NCBI RefSeq assembly: GCF_000208385.1
Contig: NC_015436.1
Location: forward strand, 1,302,001 to 1,366,000
Length of the DNA: 64,000 nt
Source of the DNA: Parasphaerochaeta coccoides DSM 17374
GTDB lineage: Bacteria; Spirochaetota; Spirochaetia; Sphaerochaetales; Sphaerochaetaceae
Direction of reading: 5' to 3'
The notes under the pieces were generated by a model. That model did not search any database and was not told the DNA's origin. It worked only from the letters and a program-made list of their open reading frames with translations. Made by a program: the position numbers and the translations under genes. Positions 9,304 to 17,582 of the stretch are shown one piece after another; positions within the stretch are counted from its first letter, which is position 1; each line of letters opens with the position of its first letter.

Positions 9304-9572
9304 TCACTCATCCGGAAACAAACCTGATTCCCGCGGCATCACCAACTGAAGGAAATCATCATAATACGTCGCATCCTCAAGCCTGAGCAAAGAGTCATCG
9401 TCTTCAGTCTTGCTGAACATGTTCAGGCTTCCATACCAGACCACCCTCTTCCCGACCAGAATGAAATTACCGACCTCCTCATCCCGCTGTTCCAAGGATA
9501 CTCCACTCTTGCCCAATGCTACATATGCGGCTTCGACAACATCTGGTTTTGAAAAGAACCGGGATCTACGTA
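9304..9572 (-). pseudogene. PLD-like C-terminal domain cut off from the helicase by a frameshift
   Basis: A different frame from the helicase carries FFSKPDVVEAAYVALGKSGV, then GNFILVGKRVVWYGSLNMFS and LLRLEDATYYDDFLQL. 'VVWYGS.N..S......LRLE' is characteristic of the C-terminal phospholipase-D-like domain found behind many SF2 helicases of mobile elements. The helicase frame ends at a TAG at 9573-9575 in the middle of the expected domain (..SALSESGRSYL). One insertion or deletion at about 9570-9580 would restore a protein of about 950 residues. The last complete ORF inside the fragment starts at 9516. Confidence 0.65.
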
Positions 9573-12155
9573 CTACAAATATGACCTGCCGCTCTCACTT
9601 AAGGCCGACAGGAAGGAAGAATACAGACGAACCTTGGGCAGTGCGACATGAGGAACAGAAAAAACAATGTCTCCCGGATATGCTTTACAGTCTTCCTGAA
9701 GTCTCTTCCAGAAGTCATTGCGCCCATACATGATTTTCTCACGCGGTTTGCTTTCATCATAGATCAGTGAATAGCCGATATGCCTGTAAGCGGCAATGCG
9801 CTTGCGGAACATCCTCTCAAGCACCGGGATCTTGAAGTCAACATAGTCGATGACCTGAACGGAATTCTTCCCTTCGTACTCACGGTTTATCCTTCCTGCA
9901 TACTGGATGACATTCCCCTTCCATGCTATGGGAGAGGCCAAGAACAGTGTGTCGAGTTTGGGGAAGTCAAATCCTTCCCCAATGAATTGTCCTGTGGATA
10001 AAATCAGCACCGGAGAATCAGAAGCTCCCGCTTGAGCAAGCTGTTCCATCATCTCTTTCTTTTTTCGTGTGGACTGCTTTCCCCAGAGCACTATGGAAGT
10101 GATAGCTGATTCACGGAGAATCGCATCAAGGATTTCCAGATGCTCTATACGGGATGACAGCACCAGGATAGATTTCCCTTGGGACGCATAGGTCTTGATA
10201 TCGGCGACAATCTTCTTATTGCGAGCCTCATCGTGGACCAGTGCTTCATAGAGCACCTGAATGTCCTTGACAGAATAATCGCATCTGAAACGTGAGAACT
10301 TCGGAATGACCTGCCCTATGAAAGATTTACCCTTGGATACAGGGAGAACATCCGCCTGATAGACCAGCTTGCCGCATTGCATGAAGATGATGGCGTGATG
10401 ACCATCATTGCGCATGGGTGTAGCTGTCAATCCATATATCCGGGAGCTGGAAATACGCCTGACAGTCTGTTCATACGTCACTGCAGGGATATGATGGCAT
10501 TCATCGCAGATAACCATACCATACCTGTCAAAATCAATCCCACTTCCTTTCCGAGCAAGAGAATTGATGATCGCCACATCGACTATCCCTGTCAGGGTGT
10601 CCTTGCCTCCTCCCAGGATTCCGGGAATCATAGGCTCACCCTCATGGTGGATGAAACGTCCGAGACGATTTTTCCACTGTTCGAGTAATGTTTTGGTATG
10701 CACGATGATCAGGACAGATGTACGGGCACGGGCAATCAAAGCAGAACCCACGACTGTTTTTCCGAATCCTGCCGGAGCCGACAGTACTCCCTGGTCAGAA
10801 GCATACAGTGCTTCCACAGCTTTATGCTGTTCAGGTTTCAAGGTGCCAGAGAATGTTAGATCGCATACGGTTCCCACACTCCGTTCATCCTGGATGTGCA
10901 CTGTCACTCTATGAACTCTGAAAAGTTCCCGCACGGAAGAGAGACATCCTCTGGGAATAATCAGATGAGATTCGTCTTTTTCCGCGCAGCACACCACGCG
11001 CGGTTTATTCCATGTAGGCAGGCGCATTCTTTCAGCCTTGTGGAATTCCGGATTATGAAAAGATGCAAGACGCTTCAGCTTGTTCATCAAGCTCGCATCC
11101 ATCTCCGAATAAGGGATATATATTCTATCCTTCAACCGGATGATAATTGTCCCGCCGCCAGATACGCTCTTTTTCCCCGGCGATTCCATTGCTGCTGGTT
11201 GTTCCAGTACTTGGTCGTTCATCTTACCCACGTCATGACAACCCCTTTCCATGGCATGGCTCAAGAAGTCATCGACTTCATCTTCGGACAGTTTGCGCGT
11301 ATCCCTCAATGCTGACCATTGGTTTGGAAGAGTAGAAAAATCCTCGGCGATAAAAACACTGTTTCCTTTCTGCCGGGCAAAGCCCTGCAATGGGAGCGCG
11401 ATGAGATTTCCCAGTCCATCCTGAGTCACAACATCCTGGGAGGGAAAGAGTCTGTCGTAGGAGGACATGGATAGTCCAGCATGAAATCCCATGGCGAATG
11501 ACAGAATGCTGCTGCACATGGAGCGTGCTTTTCTGGCCTTGATCCGGTCCTTGAAGAAAAACCAGAGATGCCCGCCGTTTCCAGACTGGGAGCGCTCAAG
11601 CAGACATGGAAGGCCATGCTCTTTGCATACCTGCATGACAGCACTCACATCCTGTTGCCATGAGGTTCCGTCAAAATCCATAGCAGACAGATAGCATTCA
11701 TCAGTATCGACCATGGGATAGAGTCCGATGACCGCCGAAGTGTCAGATTTCGTTGCTAGGTGCTTCATCAGCACATTATCCGTCAGGTGTTCGTAGATAT
11801 CCGTCTGCCCATGGGAGACAACATCATATCTCTGTTTCTGTGAATTCCACACTTTGAAGCGTGGTTTCACGACAGGAGTATATCCCTTCTTCTTTCCATC
11901 ACGGCTGATCCACTTGCGAGCATAGACATCTGTACGCCCTCTGAAATATTCAGTGAACAAAGCCAGCCGTTCAGCAACAAGTTCTTTGCTCCTCTTATCC
12001 AGCGATGGAGATACGCCCGTCAATGATTTTGGGTCTGGCAGTGTTTCAAAAGACATGCCGTTGGCACTCAACAGCTCCTTGAGTCGGCGGTTCTCATTCT
12101 CAAGGAAGGCGATGCGTTTTTTCAGGGCTTCAATATCATCAAAAGATTCTGCCAT
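9573..12155 (-). CDS. TOTE-type archaeo-eukaryotic primase fused to SF2 helicase
   Basis: 860 residues. Residues 1-45 form a leucine-zipper-like coiled coil (LKKRIAFLENENRRLKELL). A primase (AEP) domain follows at about 60-270: ECYLSAMDFDG holds the DxD metal site and SQSGNGGHLWFFF the conserved His. Residues about 400-800 are an SF2 helicase: Walker A SAPAGFGKTVVGSAL, DECHH box, GLTATPMR, and motif VI region QYAGRINRE. This AEP-plus-helicase layout is that of TOTE conflict systems, proposed as defence or element-competition proteins. The gene starts 28 nt after the AlbA_2 gene, so the two form an operon. The normal C-terminal PLD-like domain is frameshifted off (9304-9572), so the product is probably damaged. 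Confidence 0.8.
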   Translation of the reverse strand: MAESFDDIEALKKRIAFLENENRRLKELLSANGMSFETLPDPKSLTGVSPSLDKRSKELVAERLALFTEYFRGRTDVYARKWISRDGKKKGYTPVVKPRFKVWNSQKQRYDVVSHGQTDIYEHLTDNVLMKHLATKSDTSAVIGLYPMVDTDECYLSAMDFDGTSWQQDVSAVMQVCKEHGLPCLLERSQSGNGGHLWFFFKDRIKARKARSMCSSILSFAMGFHAGLSMSSYDRLFPSQDVVTQDGLGNLIALPLQGFARQKGNSVFIAEDFSTLPNQWSALRDTRKLSEDEVDDFLSHAMERGCHDVGKMNDQVLEQPAAMESPGKKSVSGGGTIIIRLKDRIYIPYSEMDASLMNKLKRLASFHNPEFHKAERMRLPTWNKPRVVCCAEKDESHLIIPRGCLSSVRELFRVHRVTVHIQDERSVGTVCDLTFSGTLKPEQHKAVEALYASDQGVLSAPAGFGKTVVGSALIARARTSVLIIVHTKTLLEQWKNRLGRFIHHEGEPMIPGILGGGKDTLTGIVDVAIINSLARKGSGIDFDRYGMVICDECHHIPAVTYEQTVRRISSSRIYGLTATPMRNDGHHAIIFMQCGKLVYQADVLPVSKGKSFIGQVIPKFSRFRCDYSVKDIQVLYEALVHDEARNKKIVADIKTYASQGKSILVLSSRIEHLEILDAILRESAITSIVLWGKQSTRKKKEMMEQLAQAGASDSPVLILSTGQFIGEGFDFPKLDTLFLASPIAWKGNVIQYAGRINREYEGKNSVQVIDYVDFKIPVLERMFRKRIAAYRHIGYSLIYDESKPREKIMYGRNDFWKRLQEDCKAYPGDIVFSVPHVALPKVRLYSSFLSALSESGRSYL

Positions 12156-12183
12156 AAACGGTTTCCATTATTGTTGCTCATTG

Positions 12184-13683
12184 TCACAAACCAGCAATTC
12201 GATACACCCTGCCCTTGTTCTCACCTTTCGCCACCAAAAGACCGTCTTCGACCATCTGACCCAATATTATCCTAGCGCGAGACTCTCTTATATTTAGAAG
12301 TTCACATACGATGGCATTTGTACATTCTTTGTTCTTCCGCAGATACTCTATTATCTGATTGCGTTGTTCTTCAGTTTTCTTGCCAAGCTCTTTATCGCCA
12401 CTTTTTATCGCCACTTTTTTATCGCCACTTTTTATCGCCACTTTTTCCCCCGAAGCCTTCCCCATGACAAGATTCAGGGCAGTTCTCTCAGGATTGAAGG
12501 TCTCAGAAAGTATAGGCTCAATCCATTTCTGTTGTTTCCAGACAGCGAATATATTGGACAGACCACTGTCGGCTCGTTCTCCAATATTAATCAGCATGAA
12601 CATAGTGAACACCGTACCGTTACGGGGATCGGAGAGTCCTCCATCAATGGCCGCCTCAGGGCAAATACGGAGTCCTCCTGGATTAGAGAATTCAAATGAG
12701 TTTTTCCGCTTTATGACAACCAGGCCCCGACGTTCATAGTAATTTGCATGAACCAAGGAGTTCACCAAGGCTTCGCGCACAGCCTTGTGAACGGGAGTAT
12801 CATCAATCCTCACCATATTTTCATCCAAGGCAAAAGGAGTCTTTATGCCGACCATGAGCTTCTCTGCGACAAGGAAATAGAAGTCAAACAGATTTCCGCT
12901 CCAGTTCGCAGCATTGGATACAATACGGTCTACCCAGCGGCTTTCCTCATCGGTCACTTCCCGATAATCGAGAAGATAAGAAGGAAATTCCTTTACGATT
13001 TCATAATGATACCCAAACATGAGAAGTCCTGCGGCCGTAGGATGAAGATAAGCATCTTTCTCGCTACGTCCTATGGCATTGAGTCGGTACAGTAATTCTT
13101 CATCTGAAAGTTGGTTCCACGATAAATCAGGCTTTACTGTCGCCAGTCTCCTGCGATATTTCTGTATGGTATCAGCACACAACGCATCCAGACCCAGAGC
13201 TTCCAGCACCACCAAGTCGGCAGGACTTCTGCTGGAATCACGGATCATGTTACGGACTTCATCTTCCGAACAATGATAGTCTCCATCGCCATTACGGCGA
13301 TAAGATCCGGAATAAACATCGCCATTTATAAAAATTGGTTTGTCAGTCCTTGCGGCACGAGGAACACCAATGACAATGACATTCTTCCCTTCTGTTTCCT
13401 CAAGCCTGATGTTGTGTTCAACAAGGATGTTGCGGCTCACCTTCTGGCGGTTGTTCAAAGTATTCCAGATTGTCTTTACATAACGCTCGGCGTCAGGAAC
13501 ACCGGCAACCTGAAGGTTCCCAGACGTGTCTTCATCCACTCCCAGTATGATGGTTCCGCCCATGGTATTCGCAAATGAGGAATAGGTTTCCCACAGAGTC
13601 TGAGGAACTCCCTCCCGGGCTCTCTTTACTTCAAGTCGATTGTTTTCTTTACGTTTATACAACTCAGTGATAAGCTGTGACAT
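12184..13683 (-). CDS. AlbA_2 (Schlafen-like) ATP-binding regulator with C-terminal wHTH
   Basis: 499 residues. N-terminal AlbA_2 domain at about 1-130: E.KRA..G.P.TLWET.SSFANTMGG.I.LGVDE and IGVPRA. The middle has the GHKL-like PVHKAVREALVNSLVHANYY motif with EFSNPGGL. The C-terminus is a winged helix (IIEYLRKNKECTNAIVCELL). Proteins of this plan are widespread in defence islands. Between the two is a linker with KVAIKSGDK repeated. The ATG is preceded by GAGGTAGAG. It is the upstream gene of a two-gene operon with the primase-helicase. Spirochaete and Bacteroidetes genomes carry many such genes as apparent regulators; the specific target is unknown. Confidence 0.8.
   Translation of the reverse strand: MSQLITELYKRKENNRLEVKRAREGVPQTLWETYSSFANTMGGTIILGVDEDTSGNLQVAGVPDAERYVKTIWNTLNNRQKVSRNILVEHNIRLEETEGKNVIVIGVPRAARTDKPIFINGDVYSGSYRRNGDGDYHCSEDEVRNMIRDSSRSPADLVVLEALGLDALCADTIQKYRRRLATVKPDLSWNQLSDEELLYRLNAIGRSEKDAYLHPTAAGLLMFGYHYEIVKEFPSYLLDYREVTDEESRWVDRIVSNAANWSGNLFDFYFLVAEKLMVGIKTPFALDENMVRIDDTPVHKAVREALVNSLVHANYYERRGLVVIKRKNSFEFSNPGGLRICPEAAIDGGLSDPRNGTVFTMFMLINIGERADSGLSNIFAVWKQQKWIEPILSETFNPERTALNLVMGKASGEKVAIKSGDKKVAIKSGDKELGKKTEEQRNQIIEYLRKNKECTNAIVCELLNIRESRARIILGQMVEDGLLVAKGENKGRVYRIAGL
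12391..12446 (+). repeat. Degenerate 13/14-nt tandem repeat coding for KVAIKSGDK linkers
   Basis: On the plus strand TTTATCGCCAC recurs four times, separated by runs of 5 or 6 T, with unit spacings of 13, 14 and 13 nt. Two units (27 nt) code for nine residues on the minus strand. Variation in a single T-run would shift the AlbA_2 reading frame just before the wHTH domain. Confidence 0.8.
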
Positions 13684-13970
13684 TTTTCTCTACCTCAAGA
13701 CGATAACGGGTACTGGACTAGCAAAACAAATTTTATTCATCTCAGCTCCCGTGATGATGGTAAGGCTCTATCCTCTCCACGTCAAGGAATGGCTCGTTAA
13801 CTGATAAGAATTCAGGAAAAATCCCAATAAAAGTCTTAGGATAGAAGAGAAATTAGGGCAACTACTGCAAATACTCATGCATTTGTGCACCATCGTACGA
13901 CCTCCAATGATTCCTCATCACCCATTATGTAAACATGAGTCTGTCCAATTTCCCTTTTATTGACTGTAAT
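13684..13970. other. Intergenic region upstream of the AlbA_2-helicase operon
   Basis: No convincing ORF. It must contain the minus-strand promoter of the operon. It also carries, at 13941-13970, a sequence TGTCCAATTtcccTTTTATTGAC and following bases that recurs in slightly altered form at 32792-32816 near the second AlbA_2 gene. Confidence 0.4.
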
Positions 13971-13973
13971 TGA

Positions 13974-14184
13974 CTGTAATATGTTCATATCTTGACATAA
14001 CCATTCATATCTATTCATCAATACATAATGTTACATGACAACAAAATACGCCGATTAAGCAGACGGAAGGCATGGCTTCAAGTCCATAGCGGTGGCAACA
14101 CTGTGTAAGTTCGAGTCTTGTTCTGATAATGAAGGATATCTACTTATGTTACGTAGAGTTACATGAGTAGATAGCCTTCTTTTC
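13974..14184 (+). ncRNA. tRNA-Leu-like element, copy 1, with promoter-like sequence and terminator
   Basis: On the plus strand: TTGACA at 13992-13997; a D-arm-like CCG/CGG stem at 14051-14066; an anticodon-like stem ATGG/CCAT around CTTCAAGT at 14072-14087; a class II variable arm GCGGTG-GCAA-CACTGT at 14089-14104; a T-arm with loop TTCGAGT at 14105-14121. A rho-independent terminator with a 19-bp imperfect stem (14134-14176) and TTCTTTT follows. The anticodon loop has 8 nt and the 5' acceptor strand does not pair with the 3' strand, so this is not a functional tRNA. It is clearly homologous to the element at 58775-58985. It is either a decayed attachment-site tRNA or a tRNA-like RNA. Confidence 0.55.
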
Positions 14185-14189
14185 ATGGC

Positions 14190-14351
14190 TCAACTCGGAA
14201 AGTTGTGGGATGGACGATAAGGAAGCAGAAAAGAAAGGCGGAAAAACTGGAACCAGTCCTTTTCCACTGCCGAAGCACTAATATGTTTCTGACGTTCGAT
14301 TTCAGTGAAAATCGTTCTTCGGTCTTCAGCTGGCACATTGCATAAAAGCAT
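14190..14351 (-). pseudogene. AbiEii toxin, N-terminal 53-codon fragment
   Basis: The ATG at 14351 lies 3 nt after the AbiEi stop. The frame reads MLLCNVPAEDRRTIFTEIER, then QKHISASAVEKDWFQFF, and then diverges to a TGA at 14190. 'A.eRr.iFtEiarqk.is...VEKDWw' is the standard start of AbiEii/AbiGii nucleotidyltransferase toxins. The NTase core (GGT/DxD) is lost. The break lies directly against the terminator of the tRNA-like element. Confidence 0.65.
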
Positions 14352-14354
14352 GTT

Positions 14355-14966
14355 TTAACTACTCCCCTTTCGAAGAATCCCTATCAATTCCTTCTGTATC
14401 CATTCCGGAGCAATCAGGATGTCTTCACGAGCCTTATCATAAGGAACTGACTCTAATAACCTGGCAAGAAGATTCCGTGTTTCAGCATCAATACCTTTCG
14501 CTCCGATTTCCTTCAGTGCAGAAACAATAATTCCAATAGTAGTATTTTTATATGCGAGGTTCTTTGCCGCTGTGCGTTTGAAGATGATTTCACGTCCGTC
14601 TTCAAGAGTCATTTTTCTGGGAGAACCGTCTGTCAGAAATATCGCACGGGTGGGTATCTGCGTTGACAGTCCAAGCCGATGTACGGCATATGCTCCTGAA
14701 GGAACAATTCTCGCCTTTTCCTTCTGGGCGACAGCCTGTGCTATATCCCCAACAGAAGGATATTCTATGGAATGAATGAGATTACTATACCGAGGTTTCA
14801 TATAAATGCCGGCTCCCAGGCGGACAATCGTATTGTCTTTGGCAAGCCGTGACAAGATAACGCGTACCGCCTGTCGATCATCCATACCAAAGTCATCGGC
14901 AAAGAAGATGGATCGGGAGTTCATCCTCTGAATCTGTGATCGTATTTCTTCTACACGTGACTTCAT
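14355..14966 (-). CDS. AbiEi-type (DUF6088) antitoxin/regulator of type IV TA system
   Basis: 203 residues. N-terminal winged helix at about 1-60 (IFFADDFGMDDRQAVRVILS...IVRLGAGIYMKP), the layout of AbiEi/DUF6088 proteins in which the wHTH represses the operon and the C-terminal part blocks toxicity. The central segment IPTRAIFLTDGSPRKMTLED and the RTAAKNL.YK strand are typical. It is complete, unlike its toxin partner downstream, of which only 53 codons remain. An inverted repeat in its promoter region (14979-15011) is the likely operator. With the toxin lost, the gene would act only as an orphan repressor or anti-addiction protein. Confidence 0.75.
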   Translation of the reverse strand: MKSRVEEIRSQIQRMNSRSIFFADDFGMDDRQAVRVILSRLAKDNTIVRLGAGIYMKPRYSNLIHSIEYPSVGDIAQAVAQKEKARIVPSGAYAVHRLGLSTQIPTRAIFLTDGSPRKMTLEDGREIIFKRTAAKNLAYKNTTIGIIVSALKEIGAKGIDAETRNLLARLLESVPYDKAREDILIAPEWIQKELIGILRKGSS

Positions 14967-14978
14967 ACATCATCCGTC

Positions 14979-15011
14979 CTTGATATGATTTTATCAAAAA
15001 ATAATATCAAG
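14979..15011. promoter_or_regulatory. Inverted repeat upstream of abiEi-like gene
   Basis: CTTGATAT and ATATCAAG are perfect 8-nt arms separated by 17 nt, located 13-45 nt upstream of the AbiEi ATG. AbiEi proteins autoregulate by binding inverted repeats in their own promoter, so this is the best operator candidate. Confidence 0.5.
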
Positions 15012-15113
15012 TCACCTATGGACTACAACTCGAAGTACATCAACGAAATTCATAGGAGAATATTGGAGTCGGTCAAGGTTCCCCACTGACCAGTTCCACC
15101 GCTTCACGTTCCG

Positions 15114-15875
15114 TTATTTGATCTCGTTGATCGTGGTTTTCCATTCCCATTTTCCCAAATCGCTCCAGCCAAAGATGTATGCAGACCCGACTCTGAATTC
15201 CTTCCCTCCATATGTAATCTTTGCGTATACCTGTCCAAAGACAGAAGCGTTCTTTTCAAAAAAATATCCCTGAAGAATGGATTCGCAATCTTTCAGGAAT
15301 GCGTCAACCTGACTCTTCCTGTAGCCATTTCCGTTCAGGAGGTAATCCTTCGTGATATCAAAGGTGAGTGTAACTGAATAATATCCAGAACTCTTGTCCA
15401 CATAACAACTCAATTCCACAGGCTTTTTATTCGCAAGTCCATCCAGATACTTACCGAAGGCTGCGGAAAATTCCGCATCTTCCTCCTTTTGTCTTTCAGC
15501 CTTGTCAGCGGCATCAAGCTCAATCAATGAGCCGTAATATTCGTCAATCACCTTAGTGCCAATTTCCTTGTTCTCCTCGGTCGTACGCTTTTCATCATAC
15601 GGACGCTTCAAAGTAATCTGCTGATCACCTTCTATCGTTTCCAGGATGGAAACTATCTCCCAGCCATGCCTACCGAGTATATCCAGATTATATTCGATGA
15701 ACGAGTCCTCTTGTGCAGTCGTGCTGATGCCCTCATATGCCATCGTCTTCCTTCGGAATTCGGAGAAATATGGCGTACCGAACGAGACAACCATATATTC
15801 GTATTGATCGGCAGAGGCCGCATACACCAGAGAACCCACCAGAATGATGACAACAAAAAAAATGCATTTCTTCAT
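15114..15875 (-). CDS. Exported protein with DUF4177-like N-terminal part
   Basis: The open frame begins at 15902, but I place the start at the ATG at 15875 (MKKCIFFVVIILVGSLVYAA), which follows GTGGGG and gives a clean signal peptide ending near YAASA; product 253 residues. Residues after the signal read QYEYMVVSFG...FIEYNLDILGRHGWEIVSI, which resembles the small DUF4177 fold (strand, helix, 'LN.lG.eGWElv.v'). A charged helical stretch (EAADKAERQKEEDAEF) follows, then an uncharacterised beta-rich end with FGQVYAKITYGGKEF. Probably periplasmic. No operon partner. Confidence 0.6.
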   Translation of the reverse strand: MKKCIFFVVIILVGSLVYAASADQYEYMVVSFGTPYFSEFRRKTMAYEGISTTAQEDSFIEYNLDILGRHGWEIVSILETIEGDQQITLKRPYDEKRTTEENKEIGTKVIDEYYGSLIELDAADKAERQKEEDAEFSAAFGKYLDGLANKKPVELSCYVDKSSGYYSVTLTFDITKDYLLNGNGYRKSQVDAFLKDCESILQGYFFEKNASVFGQVYAKITYGGKEFRVGSAYIFGWSDLGKWEWKTTINEIK

Positions 15876-16038
15876 GATTTTACCCCACAAAGAGAATCGC
15901 ACATCCCAATCACAAAATAAAGTCTATCAGATATGAAATCTGACCAAATCTTACTTGAACGTACACCCAGGTTCCTTATACGCTACAATCGATCGGAACA
16001 AACCAAGCATAGAACCAATCCTCAAAGAAAGGCCATCA

Positions 16039-16155
16039 ATGCCTCGCAAGCCCAAGCACCCCTGTTCCTATCCTGACCGTCCATGTCTGACTGATAGCTG
16101 TTATTGTGACGAACATGCAAAGCTGGTTTCCCAAGGTATGGGGGCAGTTGCAAAT
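16039..16155 (+). pseudogene. Phage HNH endonuclease, N-terminal fragment
   Basis: The ATG at 16039 opens MPRKPKHPCSYPDRPCLTDS, then CYCDEHAKLVSQ, and diverges to a stop at 16156-16158. 'MPRKPK.PC..PgCp.Lt...YC.eHak' is the zinc-binding start of the small HNH endonuclease that sits beside terminase genes in many tailed phages. The HNH core is missing, and the frame after LVSQ is unrelated. Confidence 0.6.
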
Positions 16156-16636
16156 TGACATTTTCATAAGGAACAGTGACGTATCACTCTCAGGGACACT
16201 CCCTGATTCTGCCGATTGGATTCAGGACTCCATCGGTAACAACAGAATCATCTACAGCCACCACCGCCCCACAGGTGTGCTGCTTTTCTCAACTTACTTC
16301 CGCTGTGGTTGGTTCGGAGGTGGGCATTTTAGAATCTACAAGTGGATACATGGAGGCTGGAATGAAACTGTCTATGCGGCCAATTTTGGATGGAATACCA
16401 ATACCACGGTCAATGCCAATAGTACGGGATCAGGACAGTACAGGATTTGTTCCGAGACTGCTTTTCAGTTCGTAACCATCAGCTGGAGAATTTATTGTGG
16501 CCAGACGGATTGCACCAAGGGCAAGCATCTGACCGTATATGACGGATTCAGATCCAGCATCAATACATTACCGGGAACCTTGATAACACCAAGTCTTTGC
16601 AATTCGCAACGGGTCGGGACACTGGGAACACCATAG
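16139..16636 (+). pseudogene. Hypothetical phage-type protein lacking its start
   Basis: The open frame nominally begins at 16106, but its first residues are the HNH fragment read in another frame; the sequence that looks native starts near 16139. About 165 residues follow (QIDIFIRNSDVSLSGTLPDS, then many Trp, Gly, Asn and Tyr), suggestive of a beta-rich structural or surface protein. It ends at 16636, 10 nt before the next start, which has an AGGGGG site. I do not recognise a family. Confidence 0.4.
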
Positions 16637-16646
16637 GGGGATTATT

Positions 16647-16712
16647 ATGGCGATAACAGTAAAAAGAAATACCCAGACGGTATTCGAATATGACATCAGC
16701 TCGTTTTCCATT
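16647..16712 (+). pseudogene. Start of an unknown gene cut by an IS256 remnant
   Basis: AGGGGGATTATT precedes an ATG opening MAITVKRNTQTVFEYDISSF. Homology with anything native must stop near 16712, where an IS256-family transposase start runs in from the other strand. The strong ribosome site suggests that this was an expressed gene following the ORF at 16139-16636. Confidence 0.45.
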
Positions 16713-16985
16713 TTAGATGTGCTCGTATCTCTGGGCATTGGTAAGCTTGTCGGCTTCCTCGTCCAACAGCTTGTTCAGCATCGCCTCGACACTTTCCCGC
16801 ACCAATGTACCCAGCTGTACTTTCACAACGTCCTCATTAAACTGTATGATTTTCTCCGACATGGTCTGTCTTCTCCTTGGTGTTCTGTAGTGTTTGGTTA
16901 CCTACATTCTACCAAGTGGAGGCAGGCCATGTCTTTCTTGGCCTCTTTTTAATTGAGCAAAATTTAGCGTACCTTATCAAGAAAT
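16713..16985 (-). mobile_element. IS256-family 5' remnant, copy 1
   Basis: On the minus strand an ATG at 16862 opens MSEKIIQFNEDVVKVQLGTL, then VRESVEAMLNKLLDEEADKL and a stop at 16713-16715. This is the characteristic start of IS256/Mutator transposases, cut after 49 codons of about 400. Upstream to about 16985 is the noncoding 5' end (GGCCATGTCTTTCTTGGCCTC hairpin region and TAGCGTACCTTATC). The same structure recurs at 28679-28928. Confidence 0.75.
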
Positions 16986-17130
16986 ACCGGTTCAACACTT
17001 TATTTTTAGTCAATTAAAACCGTAAGGACACTCTAGTTCTCTAAAAGACACTTGAAGGCACTCTGTTACTACCTGTAGGATACAATCGGATAAGAACAAA
17101 GACGCAGAGAATCGTCTTTAGGCATTTTTT

Positions 17131-17457
17131 CTACATAAAAGTGAGCATGGTCTGTTTGTTCGGATTTCTAAGGGCATAAGCCCGTGACTTATGGATACCA
17201 TAGTTGATGAGAATGAAGCCATCACATTCATCAGGCATCTTCGGCAAATCGAACGATGTCAACCCGTCAACATCAAATATTCCAGGCCTTCTGATATTGA
17301 CGAAAAATCCTTGAGTATCCGAATCAAGCTTTCTATTCACGAACATGTTGCTGGTTGGTCTATAAAACACTACTTCAGGTTCTCCACTTTCATCAACAGC
17401 ATAGGAAACACCTTTGTCTGGCATTATCTTCAAAACTGCTTTTTTGTGAAAAAACAT
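17131..17457 (-). CDS. Small hypothetical protein with strong ribosome site
   Basis: 108 residues; TAGGAGGATTTC directly precedes the ATG, so it is very likely translated. It begins MFFHKKAVLKIMPDKGVSYA and ends ALRNPNKQTMLTFM, with FDLPKMPDECDGFILINYGI in the middle. No signal peptide, membrane helix or recognised domain. It stands alone between the IS256 remnant and an SDR fragment. Size and isolation suggest mobile-element origin. Confidence 0.5.
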   Translation of the reverse strand: MFFHKKAVLKIMPDKGVSYAVDESGEPEVVFYRPTSNMFVNRKLDSDTQGFFVNIRRPGIFDVDGLTSFDLPKMPDECDGFILINYGIHKSRAYALRNPNKQTMLTFM

Positions 17458-17582
17458 GAAATCCTCCTAAATCAAAACCCTGAATCCATTATAACACGTA
17501 GTCGAAGGCATATCAAAGGAAAAGAGTCTATGCCCACCCATCGCGCCAGTGTCCGTACCAATCCTAGATATCCAGCTTTGCA

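Noticed and set aside
14050..14130. Reading of tRNA-like copy 1 as tRNA-Sec (anticodon TCA)
   Set aside because: The stem works only if a base is added, and the homologous copy at 58.9 kb reads as tRNA-Leu(CAG); leucine-type is the simpler call.
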